Assembly: GCA_913065125.1 (NCBI GenBank)
Contig: CAJYAG010000001.1
Location: 682,001 to 746,000 of the forward strand
DNA length: 64,000 nt
Direction: 5' to 3'
From: an uncultured Flavobacteriaceae bacterium
GTDB taxonomy: Bacteria; Bacteroidota; Bacteroidia; Flavobacteriales; Flavobacteriaceae
The notes beneath the pieces were generated by a model. The model was not told the origin of the DNA, made no database searches, and saw nothing but the letters and a program-made list of their open reading frames with translations. The position numbers were made by a program, and so were the translations under genes. This document shows positions 49,607-58,397 of the stretch, in pieces. Position 1 is the stretch's first letter, and every line of letters begins with the position of its first letter.

Positions 49607-51262
49607 TTATTTTAAATGATTAAAATATGCTTTTAATATTGTTTCGTTGATTTCTTTATCCGTAAAAATTTCCAACACTTTTGGCGCATTTGAATCTTGA
49701 TAAAAACTTTTTAATGCCGCTACTACCTTTGCTGTTTCTGAAACCGAAATATACTCTAATTGATACATTTTACACAAATGTGCTGCCGTTAATTGATGCG
49801 GTGTTTCAAAATACTCCAACGCATTTGTTGATTTTGGCCCAGGAATAAATCTAAAAATTCCGCCACCATTATTATTGATGATGATAATTCTAAAATTCTT
49901 CGGGATGTAATTATTCCACAAGGCATTACTGTCGTAAAAGAAACTCAAATCTCCAGTGATAAAAACCGTTTGATTTTTATTCGCAAAAGCAGCTCCAATT
50001 GCAGTGCTTGTACTTCCGTCAATTCCGCTTGTTCCTCGATTACAAAACACTTTAAGCGAATCTTTAACATCAAATAATTGTGCGTATCTCACTACTGAAC
50101 TATTTCCTAATTGTAATTGAGAATTTGCAGGAATACTTTCTAAAACTTGTTCAAAAACTTTTAAATCAGCATGTGGAATTTCACTTAAATAAAGTTGATG
50201 TTTTTCTGCTCGTTTTTCTTTTTCACGCAACCATTTTTGCTGATAATTACTTTCAATTATTTTGCTTTTTATAACTAATGCTGATAAAAAGGTTACTGGT
50301 TTCTCTTGAATAAATTCTGTCAAACAATGAAACGTATTCATTGCTTTTTGCTCGTCAATATGCCAATGATGAGTTGGTTGATGTTTTCTTAAAAACTGTT
50401 TTATTTTTTTAGAAACCACCATTCCGCCAAAGGTTAACAAAACTTCTGGTTTTAACTCAGGAAACTCCTCTTCTGATAACGGAAAAATCAATTTATCAAT
50501 AGAGTTAATGGTGGTTTCTGATGCAATATTTGAGGTGGTTTCTGTTAAAACAATTACAGAAGAATCATTCTTAAACTGCTGAATTAAACCTTGAAGCTCT
50601 TCATCTGGAAAATGTGCTCCAACTAAAATCATTTTTTTGGTTGATGCGTTCCAAGTTTCAGCAATTTCTACATAATCAACAGATTGCTTTGATTCACTCG
50701 AAGTGACAATCGGAAAAGTAAATTCTTCAAGTTCATCAATCGTTTCATATAAAGGTTCGTCAAACGGAACATTGATATGAATGGGTCCTTTTTTAGTGAT
50801 TGCAATTTGTAAAGCTTCTGAAATCAAATTAATATTGAATTCTTTTTTAGCTTCACTTTCAATCAGGTTTGCAGAAAATAAAATATGATTTTGAAACACA
50901 TTTTCTTGACGAATTGTTTGTCCGTCGCCAATATCAATCAAATGTTTTGGTCTGTCTGCAGAAATAACAACTAACGGAATATTGCTGTAAAAAGCTTCTG
51001 CAATTGCCGGATAATAATTCAATAAAGCAGAACCAGAAGTACACACAATGGCAACAGGTTTTTGAGTTTGTTGCGCAATTCCCAATGCAAAAAAAGCAGC
51101 ACAACGCTCATCCACAATGCTCAGTGCATTTATTGTTGGATGATTAGAAAAACCAACCGTTAACGGAGCGTTACGTGAACCTGGAGAAATTACAACGGTA
51201 TCAATATTAAATTGATGACAAGCTGAAATTACAAGTTGTGCGAGTTCTTTTTTTGGATACAT
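49607..51262 (-). CDS. menD: SEPHCHC synthase MenD
   Basis: A 551-residue thiamine diphosphate enzyme that joins 2-oxoglutarate and isochorismate in menaquinone synthesis. N-terminal PYR-domain marks are VISPGSRNAPLTVGF, VDERCAAFFALGIAQQT, and VCTSGSALLNYYPAIAEAFYS. The ISADRPKHLIDIGDGQTIRQENVF segment is diagnostic. The C-terminal PP domain shows NRGTSGIDGSTSTAIGAAFA and FITGDLSFFYDSNALWN...NNNGGGIF for ThDP-Mg2+ binding. It heads an operon with the S1 protein, six bases downstream. The leader holds the CTTTG octamer array. Confidence 0.96.
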   Translation of the reverse strand: MYPKKELAQLVISACHQFNIDTVVISPGSRNAPLTVGFSNHPTINALSIVDERCAAFFALGIAQQTQKPVAIVCTSGSALLNYYPAIAEAFYSNIPLVVISADRPKHLIDIGDGQTIRQENVFQNHILFSANLIESEAKKEFNINLISEALQIAITKKGPIHINVPFDEPLYETIDELEEFTFPIVTSSESKQSVDYVEIAETWNASTKKMILVGAHFPDEELQGLIQQFKNDSSVIVLTETTSNIASETTINSIDKLIFPLSEEEFPELKPEVLLTFGGMVVSKKIKQFLRKHQPTHHWHIDEQKAMNTFHCLTEFIQEKPVTFLSALVIKSKIIESNYQQKWLREKEKRAEKHQLYLSEIPHADLKVFEQVLESIPANSQLQLGNSSVVRYAQLFDVKDSLKVFCNRGTSGIDGSTSTAIGAAFANKNQTVFITGDLSFFYDSNALWNNYIPKNFRIIIINNNGGGIFRFIPGPKSTNALEYFETPHQLTAAHLCKMYQLEYISVSETAKVVAALKSFYQDSNAPKVLEIFTDKEINETILKAYFNHLK

Positions 51263-51271
51263 TTTTTTGAG

Positions 51272-51303
51272 CTACAAAGGTTCAAAGTTGCAAAGGCACA
51301 AAG
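51272..51303 (-). repeat. Octamer tandem array (CTTTGNNN)4 in the menD leader
   Basis: On the minus strand, four units (CTTTGTGC, CTTTGCAA, CTTTGAAC, CTTTGTAG) end ten bases before the menD ATG. Opposite-strand copies (CTTTGCGACTTTG around 51337-51350) lie upstream, so the leader can fold into a long hairpin. Confidence 0.85.
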
Positions 51304-51361
51304 CGTTTACAAAGACTACTTTGAAACTATTCTGAACTTTGCGACTTTGTAACTTATTTCT

Positions 51362-52015
51362 TTAATTTCCTTTTTTATAATCTTCTAAAAACTTCGCCAA
51401 ACCAATATCTGTTAAAGGATGTTTTAACAATCCTTCAATGGCACTTAAAGGTCCAGTCATTACGTCAGATCCTAGTTTTGCACAATCTATAATGTGCATG
51501 GTGTGACGTACAGAAGCTGCTAAAATTTGAGTTTCAAATCCGTAATTGTCATAAATCTGACGAATTTCTGCAATTAGATTTAATCCGTCTGTAGAAATAT
51601 CATCTAAACGACCAATAAACGGAGAAACATAGGTTGCACCAGCTTTTGCGGCTAACAACGCTTGTCCGGCAGAAAACACTAAGGTTACATTGGTTTTGAT
51701 GCCTTTTGAAGAGAAATATTTACACGCTTTTATACCATCTTTTATCATTGGTAATTTTACCACAATTTGCGGATTTAAGGCTGCCAATGCTTCTCCTTCT
51801 TTAATCATACCTGCAAAATCTGTAGCAATAACCTCTGCAGAAACATCGCCTTCTACCAAGTTACAAATTGCTTTGTAATGGTTGATAATATTTGCTGCTC
51901 CCGTAATGCCTTCTTTTGCCATTAAAGACGGATTTGTAGTAACGCCATCTAAAATTCCCAAAGCTTGCGCTTCTTCTATTTGTGATAAATTTGCTGTGTC
52001 TATAAAAAATTTCAT
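51362..52015 (-). CDS. fsa: Fructose-6-phosphate aldolase / short transaldolase
   Basis: A 217-residue TIM-barrel class I aldolase of the TalC/FSA family. MKFFIDTANLSQIEEAQALGILDGVTTNPSLM, VVKLPMI with the Schiff-base Lys, TNVTLVFSAGQALLAAKAGA, YVSPFIGRLDDI, and LAASVRHTMHI are diagnostic. It either cleaves fructose 6-phosphate to dihydroxyacetone and glyceraldehyde 3-phosphate or acts as the pentose-phosphate transaldolase; Phe versus Gln/Tyr active-site features cannot be decided without alignment. No other transaldolase is in the window. It lies 24 bases downstream of the SDR gene and may share a message with it. Confidence 0.93.
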   Translation of the reverse strand: MKFFIDTANLSQIEEAQALGILDGVTTNPSLMAKEGITGAANIINHYKAICNLVEGDVSAEVIATDFAGMIKEGEALAALNPQIVVKLPMIKDGIKACKYFSSKGIKTNVTLVFSAGQALLAAKAGATYVSPFIGRLDDISTDGLNLIAEIRQIYDNYGFETQILAASVRHTMHIIDCAKLGSDVMTGPLSAIEGLLKHPLTDIGLAKFLEDYKKGN

Positions 52016-52039
52016 ATTCTTAAATTTAGTTCTGTAAAA

Positions 52040-52843
52040 TTATAATTTATAATGATTCATTAGTAGTTTTTCGTACATTTTATCTGATAAAATTCGCTTT
52101 AAAAAAATAGAGAATTTCTCCATAAATCCGCCAACTTTATAATGAATCTTCGGGTTTTTATTTTCAATAATGCTATAAACTGCCTTTGCCATTTCTATCG
52201 GATTCATTCCGCCATCAACATGGGCATCCATCAAATCTAAATTTTCTTGATAACTTTTTTTATAGGCAGAATTTTCAAAAACTGGTGTGTGATATCTTCC
52301 GGCGGCGATGTTTGTAGCAAAATCTCCAGGAGCCACATTTACCATCTGAATTCCAAATTGTTTCACTTCCATTCGCGTAGCTTCGGTAATCAATTCTAAA
52401 GCACCTTTTGTTGCAGAATACACGCCGCGAAAAGGCAGTCCCATATAACCAGCAATTGATGTCACATTAATTATTTTTCCGCTTTTTTGTTTACGCATTT
52501 GCGGCAAAACTACTTTCATTACATCAACAGCTCCAAATAAATTGGTATTAAAAGCCCTTTTCATTTCTTCGGTTGGTGTGTCTTCAATAGCACCTGTAAT
52601 TCCCATTCCTGCATTATTTATCAATACATCAATTCTTTCTTCATTTTTAATAATTTCAGCAACCGCTTTTTGAATAGAATTAACATTCAAAACATCTAAA
52701 GCAAGCATTTTGTAAGGTAAAGAATCGGCTTCTTTTTGAGTTCTACTTGTTCCGTAAACTACCATTCCTTTTTCAGAAAGAAAGTTTGCTATCGATTTCC
52801 CAATCCCTGAGGAAGCACCAGTAATAAGAACAACTTTTGGCAT
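52040..52843 (-). CDS. Short-chain dehydrogenase/reductase (SDR)
   Basis: A 267-residue classical SDR. The Rossmann motif ITGASSGIGKS (6-16), NNAGMGI (76-82), the catalytic Ser in VTSIAGYMG, and YSATKGALE with Tyr and Lys are complete. PGDFATNIA follows the active site. The substrate cannot be read. The C-terminal basic amphipathic region (VGGFMEKFSIFLKRILSDKMYEKLL) could associate with a membrane. The gene is followed 24 bases later by fsa and preceded by a 15-bp tandem array in its leader and the SRP RNA gene. Confidence 0.9.
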   Translation of the reverse strand: MPKVVLITGASSGIGKSIANFLSEKGMVVYGTSRTQKEADSLPYKMLALDVLNVNSIQKAVAEIIKNEERIDVLINNAGMGITGAIEDTPTEEMKRAFNTNLFGAVDVMKVVLPQMRKQKSGKIINVTSIAGYMGLPFRGVYSATKGALELITEATRMEVKQFGIQMVNVAPGDFATNIAAGRYHTPVFENSAYKKSYQENLDLMDAHVDGGMNPIEMAKAVYSIIENKNPKIHYKVGGFMEKFSIFLKRILSDKMYEKLLMNHYKL

Positions 52844-52886
52844 AGTTTATTAAAAAATTGAAGTATTCAAAAATTAAAAAATCCCA

Positions 52887-52931
52887 TTTAATCTTTTAAT
52901 TTTTAATCTTTTAATTTTTAATCTTTTAATT
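52887..52931 (-). repeat. 15-bp AT tandem repeat (three copies) in the SDR gene leader
   Basis: On the minus strand ATTAAAAGATTAAAA is repeated three times, with minor change in the last copy. A related ATTCAAAAATTAAA segment adjoins it and recurs before lpdA. Confidence 0.75.
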
Positions 52932-52987
52932 CGTTTACAAATATCTTAAAAGAAAATGGAGAAATCTAAATTTAGCGCATAAAAAAT

Positions 52988-53081
52988 GGCAAGCTATCTA
53001 CATCACACTGCTACAACCTAATACCCTTGCTGCGTTCCCGCCCTGGGGGATTCAAAGGGAGCTAGTTGTGTAGGACTTGCC
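52988..53081 (-). ncRNA. ffs: Signal recognition particle RNA (small, 4.5S type)
   Basis: On the minus strand GGCAAGTCC at the 5' end pairs with GGGCTTGCC-like sequence at the other end (GGCAAG/CTTGCC, 53081 and 52988). The apical domain carries the conserved GGGCGGGAACGCAGCAAGGG segment with the SRP54-binding symmetric loop and a GGAA-like tetraloop region. Length about 94 nt is typical for this phylum. With Ffh and FtsY it targets membrane proteins. A near-ideal promoter lies just upstream. Confidence 0.92.
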
Positions 53082-53085
53082 GCTG

Positions 53086-53116
53086 CAAATTTACAATGAT
53101 TTTTAAAGTTGCGCAA
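53086..53116 (-). promoter_or_regulatory. Promoter of the SRP RNA gene (TTG-N20-TAAATTTG)
   Basis: Minus-strand TTG at 53116-53114, 20 bases, then TAAATTTG ending at 53086. The predicted start falls at the first G of the RNA, so both calls support each other. Confidence 0.75.
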
Positions 53117-53226
53117 TATTTTTTCATCTATTTTGTAACAAAAAGTATACTTTAGTTACTAATCAAATAGTTAATCGTAAATAATTCAAATTTGATTTAT
53201 TTTATCATTAACAAAAACGAAAAACA

Positions 53227-53234
53227 TATATTTG
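53227..53234 (+). promoter_or_regulatory. -7 promoter element of the DUF4199 gene
   Basis: TATATTTG matches TAnnTTTG, 27 bases before the ATG at 53261. Confidence 0.55.
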
Positions 53235-53260
53235 TATAACTAACTAAATATCAAAACTCA

Positions 53261-53779
53261 ATGGAAAATCAAGCACCTAGTAAAAGTATTATTTTAAATT
53301 ATGGTCTATATACAGGAATATTAAGTATTTTAATTGCTGTAATTTTATATGCCCTCGGAATGTCGGCAAATCCAGGTATTGCAATGGGAATTGTGAGCTT
53401 TGTAGCTCCCTTAATTCTTTTAGTTCTAGGAATAAAAAAATTCAAAACAACTAATAACGGATTTATGTCTTGGGGCCAAGGAGTAAAAGTTGGAGTTGGT
53501 ATTGCTTTAGTTTGGGGTGTTTTGGCATTAGGTTTTCAATTCATATTAGAAAACGTAATTGATCCCGGATTAATTGAACAAAAATTACAAGTTACAAGAA
53601 CAGCTTTAGAAAATTGGGGTATGAATCAAGATGTTATTGATGCTCAATTAGAAAAACAAAGAAATCAAAACCCTTTGTTTGCCTCTGCTTTAGGTTTAAT
53701 TTTATTTGCAGTTATCGGTTTTATTGTTTCTGCAATTGCCGCAGCAATCATGAAAAAATCTGAAGAGGAGCAATACTAG
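53261..53779 (+). CDS. DUF4199 domain membrane protein
   Basis: A 172-residue membrane protein with four helices (about 12-31, 37-56, 74-94 and 140-162). LNYGLYTGILSILIAVILY at the start, the GFMSWGQGVKVGVGIALVWG block between helices 2 and 3, and a long hydrophilic segment before the last helix are typical of DUF4199. Function unknown; in flavobacteria such genes often sit next to a polyprenyl-phosphate-type glycosyltransferase, as here, 90 bases downstream. Confidence 0.9.
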   Translation: MENQAPSKSIILNYGLYTGILSILIAVILYALGMSANPGIAMGIVSFVAPLILLVLGIKKFKTTNNGFMSWGQGVKVGVGIALVWGVLALGFQFILENVIDPGLIEQKLQVTRTALENWGMNQDVIDAQLEKQRNQNPLFASALGLILFAVIGFIVSAIAAAIMKKSEEEQY

Positions 53780-53804
53780 GTTTTAAGAAAAATTTAAACG
53801 ATAT

Positions 53805-53836
53805 AAAGGTAAAATATCTTCGGATGTTTTACCTTT
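53805..53836 (+). terminator. UUCG-capped hairpin between DUF4199 and GT2 genes
   Basis: AAAGGTAAAATATC and GATGTTTTACCTTT pair (one G-U) around TTCG. The T-run after it is weak (ACGCTTTT), so it may attenuate rather than fully terminate. Confidence 0.55.
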
Positions 53837-53869
53837 ACGCTTTTACACAACCTTATAATTTAAAAACGA

Positions 53870-54826
53870 ATGGATATATCGGTAGTTATACCTTTATTAA
53901 ACGAAGAAGAATCTTTAGAAGAATTATACCGTTGGATTGCAAACGTAATGCAATCCAATTCTTATGTTTTTGAAGTTATTTTTATTGATGATGGTAGCAC
54001 AGATACTTCTTGGAATGTCATCGAAAAATTATCTAATAAGCATGCTGAAGTAAAAGGAATTCGCTTTCAAAAAAACTACGGTAAAAGTCAGGCTTTAGAT
54101 GCAGGTTTTGAGCTCGCAGAAGGAAATGTTGTAATTACAATGGATGCGGATTTACAAGACAATCCGGACGAAATCCCTGAATTATTCGATTTAATTAGCA
54201 ACGAAAATTACGATCTAATTTCTGGTTGGAAAAAGAAACGTTACGACAATGTTGTAACTAAAAACATTCCTTCTAAACTGTTTAATTTTGCCGCAAGAAA
54301 AACTTCTGGATTAAAATTACACGATTTTAACTGCGGATTAAAAGCATATAAAAATGAAGTTGTAAAAAGCGTAAAAGTTAGCGGAGAAATGCATCGTTAC
54401 ATTCCTGTATTAGCCAAAAACGAAGGTTTTACTAAAATAGGTGAAAAAGTGGTACAACATCAAGCAAGAAAATACGGCGTTACAAAGTTTGGTATGAGCC
54501 GTTTTATAAATGGATTTCTAGATTTAATTACCATTTCATTTTTATCAAAATTTGGTAAACGACCTATGCACATATTCGGACTTTGGGGCACGTTGATGTT
54601 TATTTGCGGATTTATGTCTGCAGCCTTTATTGGAGTTCTTAAAATTTATAAATTATCTGCCGGATTAAAAACAATTTTAATAACAGACAATCCTTGGTTT
54701 TATATTGCATTAACAGCTATGATTTTAGGAACACAATTATTTTTAGCTGGTTTTCTTGGTGAGCTTTTAATTAAAACGAAAAGCCACGAAAAGCATTACA
54801 CCATTAAAGAAACCTTAAATATCTAA
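53870..54826 (+). CDS. DPM1/GtrB-type family 2 glycosyltransferase
   Basis: A 318-residue protein. N-terminal GT-A domain: VVIPLLNEEESLEELYRWI, FIDDGSTDTSWNVIEKL, and MDADLQDNPDEIPEL with the DxD metal site. The final third has two membrane helices (about 240-262 and 278-302). This layout fits polyprenyl-phosphate glycosyltransferases such as GtrB, DPM1 and ArnC, which load glucose, mannose or an amino sugar onto undecaprenyl phosphate for envelope modification. Sugar unknown. It lies between a DUF4199 gene and the phosphohexomutase; the latter has its own promoter box. Confidence 0.92.
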   Translation: MDISVVIPLLNEEESLEELYRWIANVMQSNSYVFEVIFIDDGSTDTSWNVIEKLSNKHAEVKGIRFQKNYGKSQALDAGFELAEGNVVITMDADLQDNPDEIPELFDLISNENYDLISGWKKKRYDNVVTKNIPSKLFNFAARKTSGLKLHDFNCGLKAYKNEVVKSVKVSGEMHRYIPVLAKNEGFTKIGEKVVQHQARKYGVTKFGMSRFINGFLDLITISFLSKFGKRPMHIFGLWGTLMFICGFMSAAFIGVLKIYKLSAGLKTILITDNPWFYIALTAMILGTQLFLAGFLGELLIKTKSHEKHYTIKETLNI

Positions 54827-54831
54827 ATCCG

Positions 54832-54839
54832 TATCTTTG
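54832..54839 (+). promoter_or_regulatory. -7 promoter element of the phosphohexomutase gene
   Basis: TATCTTTG matches TAnnTTTG, 17 bases before the ATG, within a small ATCCG/CGGAT hairpin. Confidence 0.5.
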
Positions 54840-54856
54840 CGGATAGAATTTTTTAC

Positions 54857-56566
54857 ATGAAAGAGACTTTAGCACAAGCAACACTTTGGCTTTCTGACAC
54901 GTTTGATTCAGAAACAAGAACAGAAATTCAACAATTAATCGATACAAATTCTGATGATTTAGCAGATCGATTTTATAAAAATATGGAATTCGGAACTGGC
55001 GGAATGCGTGGAATTATGGGCGCAGGAACCAACCGAATTAATAAATATACGTTGGGAAAAGCAACACAAGGGTTGAGCAATTATTTACAGCGATGTTTTC
55101 CTAACAAAGATTTAAAAGTTGCCATTGCATTTGATTGCAGACACAACAGCGCAGCGTTTTCAAAATTGGTGGCAGATGTACTTTCTGCAAATAATATTCA
55201 GGTGTTTTTATTTGAAGATTTACGTCCAACTCCAGAATTGTCTTTTGCTGTAAATCACTTAGACTGTGATGCAGGAATTGTATTAACTGCATCTCACAAT
55301 CCGCCAGAATACAACGGATACAAAGTGTATTGGAATGATGGAGGACAAATTGTTCCTCCGCACGACAAAAAAATTATTGACGAAGTAAATTCATTAGAGT
55401 TTTCTGAAATCAACTTTAAAGCCAACAAAGATTTAATTACAAAAATTGGATCAAAAGTAGATGAAGCTTTTTGGGAAGCATCCATTAAAAACGGAACATT
55501 TGATGTTAAAAACAGAGCAGATTTAAAAATTGTTTTTACGTCTTTACACGGAACCTCAATTACATTAATTCCGGAAGCATTAAAACGCGCTGGTTACACC
55601 AATGTGCATATTGTAAAAGAACAAGCAGAACCAAATGGAGATTTCCCAACGGTACAATCACCAAATCCAGAAGAGCCAGAAGCCTTAAAAATGGCTATCC
55701 ATTTAGCCAATGATGTAGATGCTGATATTGTCATTGGAACCGATCCAGATTCAGACAGATTAGGAATTGCAGTAAGAGATTTAGAAGGAAGTATGAAGTT
55801 GCTAAACGGAAATCAAACGATGAGTATGATGACCGATTTTTTAATCAATCAATGGAAAATAAGCGGAAAATTAAATGGGAAACAATTTGTAGGTTCTACG
55901 ATTGTATCAACCAATTTGGTAAACGAAATTGCCAATTCCTATGGAGTTGAAACCAAAGTTGGTTTAACTGGTTTTAAATGGATTGCTAAAATGATACAAG
56001 ATTTTCCGAATCAAGAATTTATTGGTGGCGGAGAAGAAAGTTTTGGGTATATGGTGGGTGATTTTGTACGAGATAAAGATGCCGTTACAGCAACCTTATT
56101 AGCTTGCGAAATTGCTGCAAACGCAAAATCAAACGGAAGTAGTTTCTATAAAGATTTATTAGCATTATATATCAAAAATCATTTTTACAAAGAGCATTTA
56201 ATTTCTATTGTAAAAAAAGGAATGGACGGCGCTGCTCAAATCAAACAAATGATGGTAGATTTACGCAAAAACCCATTGACACAAATTGATAGCTCTAAGG
56301 TTGAATTCTTATATGATTATCAATCGTCAATCAAAAAAAACCTAATTACTGGTGAAGAAGCAGTAATAGATATTCCAAAATCAAACGTATTAATTTATCA
56401 AACAGAAGACGGAACCAAAGTTGCTGCTAGACCAAGCGGAACGGAACCGAAAATAAAGTTCTACTTTAGCGTAAAATCTAAATTAGATGTTGTTGAAAAT
56501 GCTGTTGCAATAGAAAATCAATTGGATGCTAAAATTGAACGTATTATAAAAGAATTAGATCTATAA
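54857..56566 (+). CDS. Phosphoglucomutase/phosphomannomutase (alpha-phosphohexomutase)
   Basis: A 569-residue enzyme that interconverts hexose 1- and 6-phosphates for nucleotide-sugar and glycogen supply. FGTGGMRGIMGAGTNRIN near the start, LTASHNPPEYNGYKVYW with phosphoserine Ser146, the Mg2+ loop GTDPDSDRLGIA, the sugar-binding GGGEESFGYMVGDFVRDKD, and the phosphate-binding RPSGTEPKIKFY show all four domains. Length and the GEESFGY form fit the PgmB2/PGM2-like branch (phosphoglucomutase/phosphopentomutase). Its stop TAA overlaps the ATG of the ABC exporter by one base. Confidence 0.95.
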   Translation: MKETLAQATLWLSDTFDSETRTEIQQLIDTNSDDLADRFYKNMEFGTGGMRGIMGAGTNRINKYTLGKATQGLSNYLQRCFPNKDLKVAIAFDCRHNSAAFSKLVADVLSANNIQVFLFEDLRPTPELSFAVNHLDCDAGIVLTASHNPPEYNGYKVYWNDGGQIVPPHDKKIIDEVNSLEFSEINFKANKDLITKIGSKVDEAFWEASIKNGTFDVKNRADLKIVFTSLHGTSITLIPEALKRAGYTNVHIVKEQAEPNGDFPTVQSPNPEEPEALKMAIHLANDVDADIVIGTDPDSDRLGIAVRDLEGSMKLLNGNQTMSMMTDFLINQWKISGKLNGKQFVGSTIVSTNLVNEIANSYGVETKVGLTGFKWIAKMIQDFPNQEFIGGGEESFGYMVGDFVRDKDAVTATLLACEIAANAKSNGSSFYKDLLALYIKNHFYKEHLISIVKKGMDGAAQIKQMMVDLRKNPLTQIDSSKVEFLYDYQSSIKKNLITGEEAVIDIPKSNVLIYQTEDGTKVAARPSGTEPKIKFYFSVKSKLDVVENAVAIENQLDAKIERIIKELDL

Positions 56567-58392
56567 TGAATTACTTTAAACAAATATTACGATTTGCTAG
56601 ACCTTACAGAAAATATGTGTTTTTAAACATATTGTTTAACATCTTGTATGCTATTTTTAATGTACTTTCTGTATTGGCTTTTATTCCTGTTTTAAACATT
56701 CTTTTTAAGCAGGAAAACAAAATTACTTCTCAACCTATTTATAACGGAATTAGCTCTGCTGGTTCTTATATAAAAGAAAGTTTTTATTTTTATATTTCTC
56801 AAAAGATAGAAAATGAAGGTGTTATTCAAGTGCTCTTATTTATTTGTTTAGTCACATTTGCGTTGTTTTTTCTTAAAAATTTATTCCGCTATTTAGCGTC
56901 TTATGTGTTGGTTTTTTTACGAAACGGAACTGTAAAAGACATCAGAGATAGTTTGTATCAAAAAATTGTTGAACTACCAATTGCTTATTTTTCAAAAAAG
57001 AAAAAGGGAGATATTATTGCAAGGATGACTTCTGATGTTCAAGAAATTGAAATTTCTTTTCTTACTTCTTTAGAAGCTATTGTAAGAGAACCTTTAACGG
57101 TGGTTATTTCGCTTACAATGATGATTGTGATTAGTCTAAAACTAACACTTTTTGTATTTATTCTATTGCCTGTTTCGGGCTTTATCATTTCTGCAATTAG
57201 TAAAAAATTAAAAGCAAATTCTTTAAAAGCACAAAAAGAAACAGGAAACTTTTTATCTTTTATTGAAGAAACATTGACAGGCTTAAGAGTTATAAAAGGG
57301 TTCAATGCAGAAAACATTATTGGTAGAAAATTTAAAGATTCTACAAAAAAATTCAAACAATTAATGACGAGTGTTTTGCATAGACAAACACTCGCTTCAC
57401 CAATGAGTGAGTTTCTAGGTTCTGCAACCATAATTGCCATTTTATGGTACGGAGGAAAATTAGTTTTAGAAAATAATAGTCCTTTAAAACCAGAAGAATT
57501 TTTGACGTACATCATGTTGTTTTACACCGTTTTAAATCCGGTTAAAGCAATTACTACGGCGTATTATAACATTCAAAAAGGAAATGCTTCTGCAGAAAGA
57601 ATTGTTGAAGTGTTGAGTGCAGAGAATGAAATTGTTGAAGAAGAAAATGCGCTAACAAAAAGCAGCTTTGATCGTGAAATTATTTTTGATAATATCTCTT
57701 TTAAATATGATGATGAATATGTGCTTAAAAACTTTTCATTGATAATTCCTAAAGGAAAGACCGTTGCTTTGGTTGGACAATCTGGAAGTGGTAAATCAAC
57801 TTTAGCAAATTTAATTACTCGTTTTTATGATGTAAATGAAGGTGCAATTTTTATTGATGGTATCAACATTAAAGACCTAAAAAAAAGAGCACTACGGGAT
57901 TTAATGGGAATTGTAACACAAGACTCTATTTTATTTAATGATACTGTTGCTAATAATTTAACTCTTGGATTAGAAAATGCAACAGAAGCCCAAATTAGAG
58001 AAGCTGCAGAAATTGCGAATGCGCATGAATTTATCAAAGACTTACCAAATACCTATGACACCAATATTGGCGATAGTGGAAACATGCTTTCTGGCGGACA
58101 AAAACAACGATTGAGCATTGCAAGAGCTGTTTTGAAAAATCCACCAATTATGGTCTTAGATGAAGCTACTTCTGCTTTAGACACAGAATCTGAACAACTG
58201 GTTCAGGTAGCTTTAGAAAAGATGATGCAAAACAGAACTTCGTTAGTAATTGCGCATCGTTTATCAACGATTCAAAAAGCTGATACCATTGTCGTATTAA
58301 AAAAAGGTAAAATAATTGAGCAAGGAAAACACGAAGATTTAATGCAAGCAGAAGGTGATTATTACAAGTTAGTTTCTATGCAATCTTTATAA
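56566..58392 (+). CDS. MsbA-like ABC exporter (fused permease and ATPase)
   Basis: A 608-residue half-transporter. Residues 1-330 hold six membrane helices (for example FLNILFNILYAIFNVLSVLAFIPVL and VLLFICLVTFALFFL) with the type I exporter coupling-helix motifs. The ATPase domain has Walker A GQSGSGKSTLA, Q-loop GIVTQDSILF, signature LSGGQKQRLSIARA, Walker B IMVLDEATSALD and the switch His in IAHRLST. It works as a homodimer and is of the MsbA/lipid flippase type; lipid A core or another lipid-linked glycan is the likely substrate. It is translationally coupled to the mutase and convergent with cca. Confidence 0.93.
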   Translation: MNYFKQILRFARPYRKYVFLNILFNILYAIFNVLSVLAFIPVLNILFKQENKITSQPIYNGISSAGSYIKESFYFYISQKIENEGVIQVLLFICLVTFALFFLKNLFRYLASYVLVFLRNGTVKDIRDSLYQKIVELPIAYFSKKKKGDIIARMTSDVQEIEISFLTSLEAIVREPLTVVISLTMMIVISLKLTLFVFILLPVSGFIISAISKKLKANSLKAQKETGNFLSFIEETLTGLRVIKGFNAENIIGRKFKDSTKKFKQLMTSVLHRQTLASPMSEFLGSATIIAILWYGGKLVLENNSPLKPEEFLTYIMLFYTVLNPVKAITTAYYNIQKGNASAERIVEVLSAENEIVEEENALTKSSFDREIIFDNISFKYDDEYVLKNFSLIIPKGKTVALVGQSGSGKSTLANLITRFYDVNEGAIFIDGINIKDLKKRALRDLMGIVTQDSILFNDTVANNLTLGLENATEAQIREAAEIANAHEFIKDLPNTYDTNIGDSGNMLSGGQKQRLSIARAVLKNPPIMVLDEATSALDTESEQLVQVALEKMMQNRTSLVIAHRLSTIQKADTIVVLKKGKIIEQGKHEDLMQAEGDYYKLVSMQSL

Positions 58393-58397
58393 AATTG

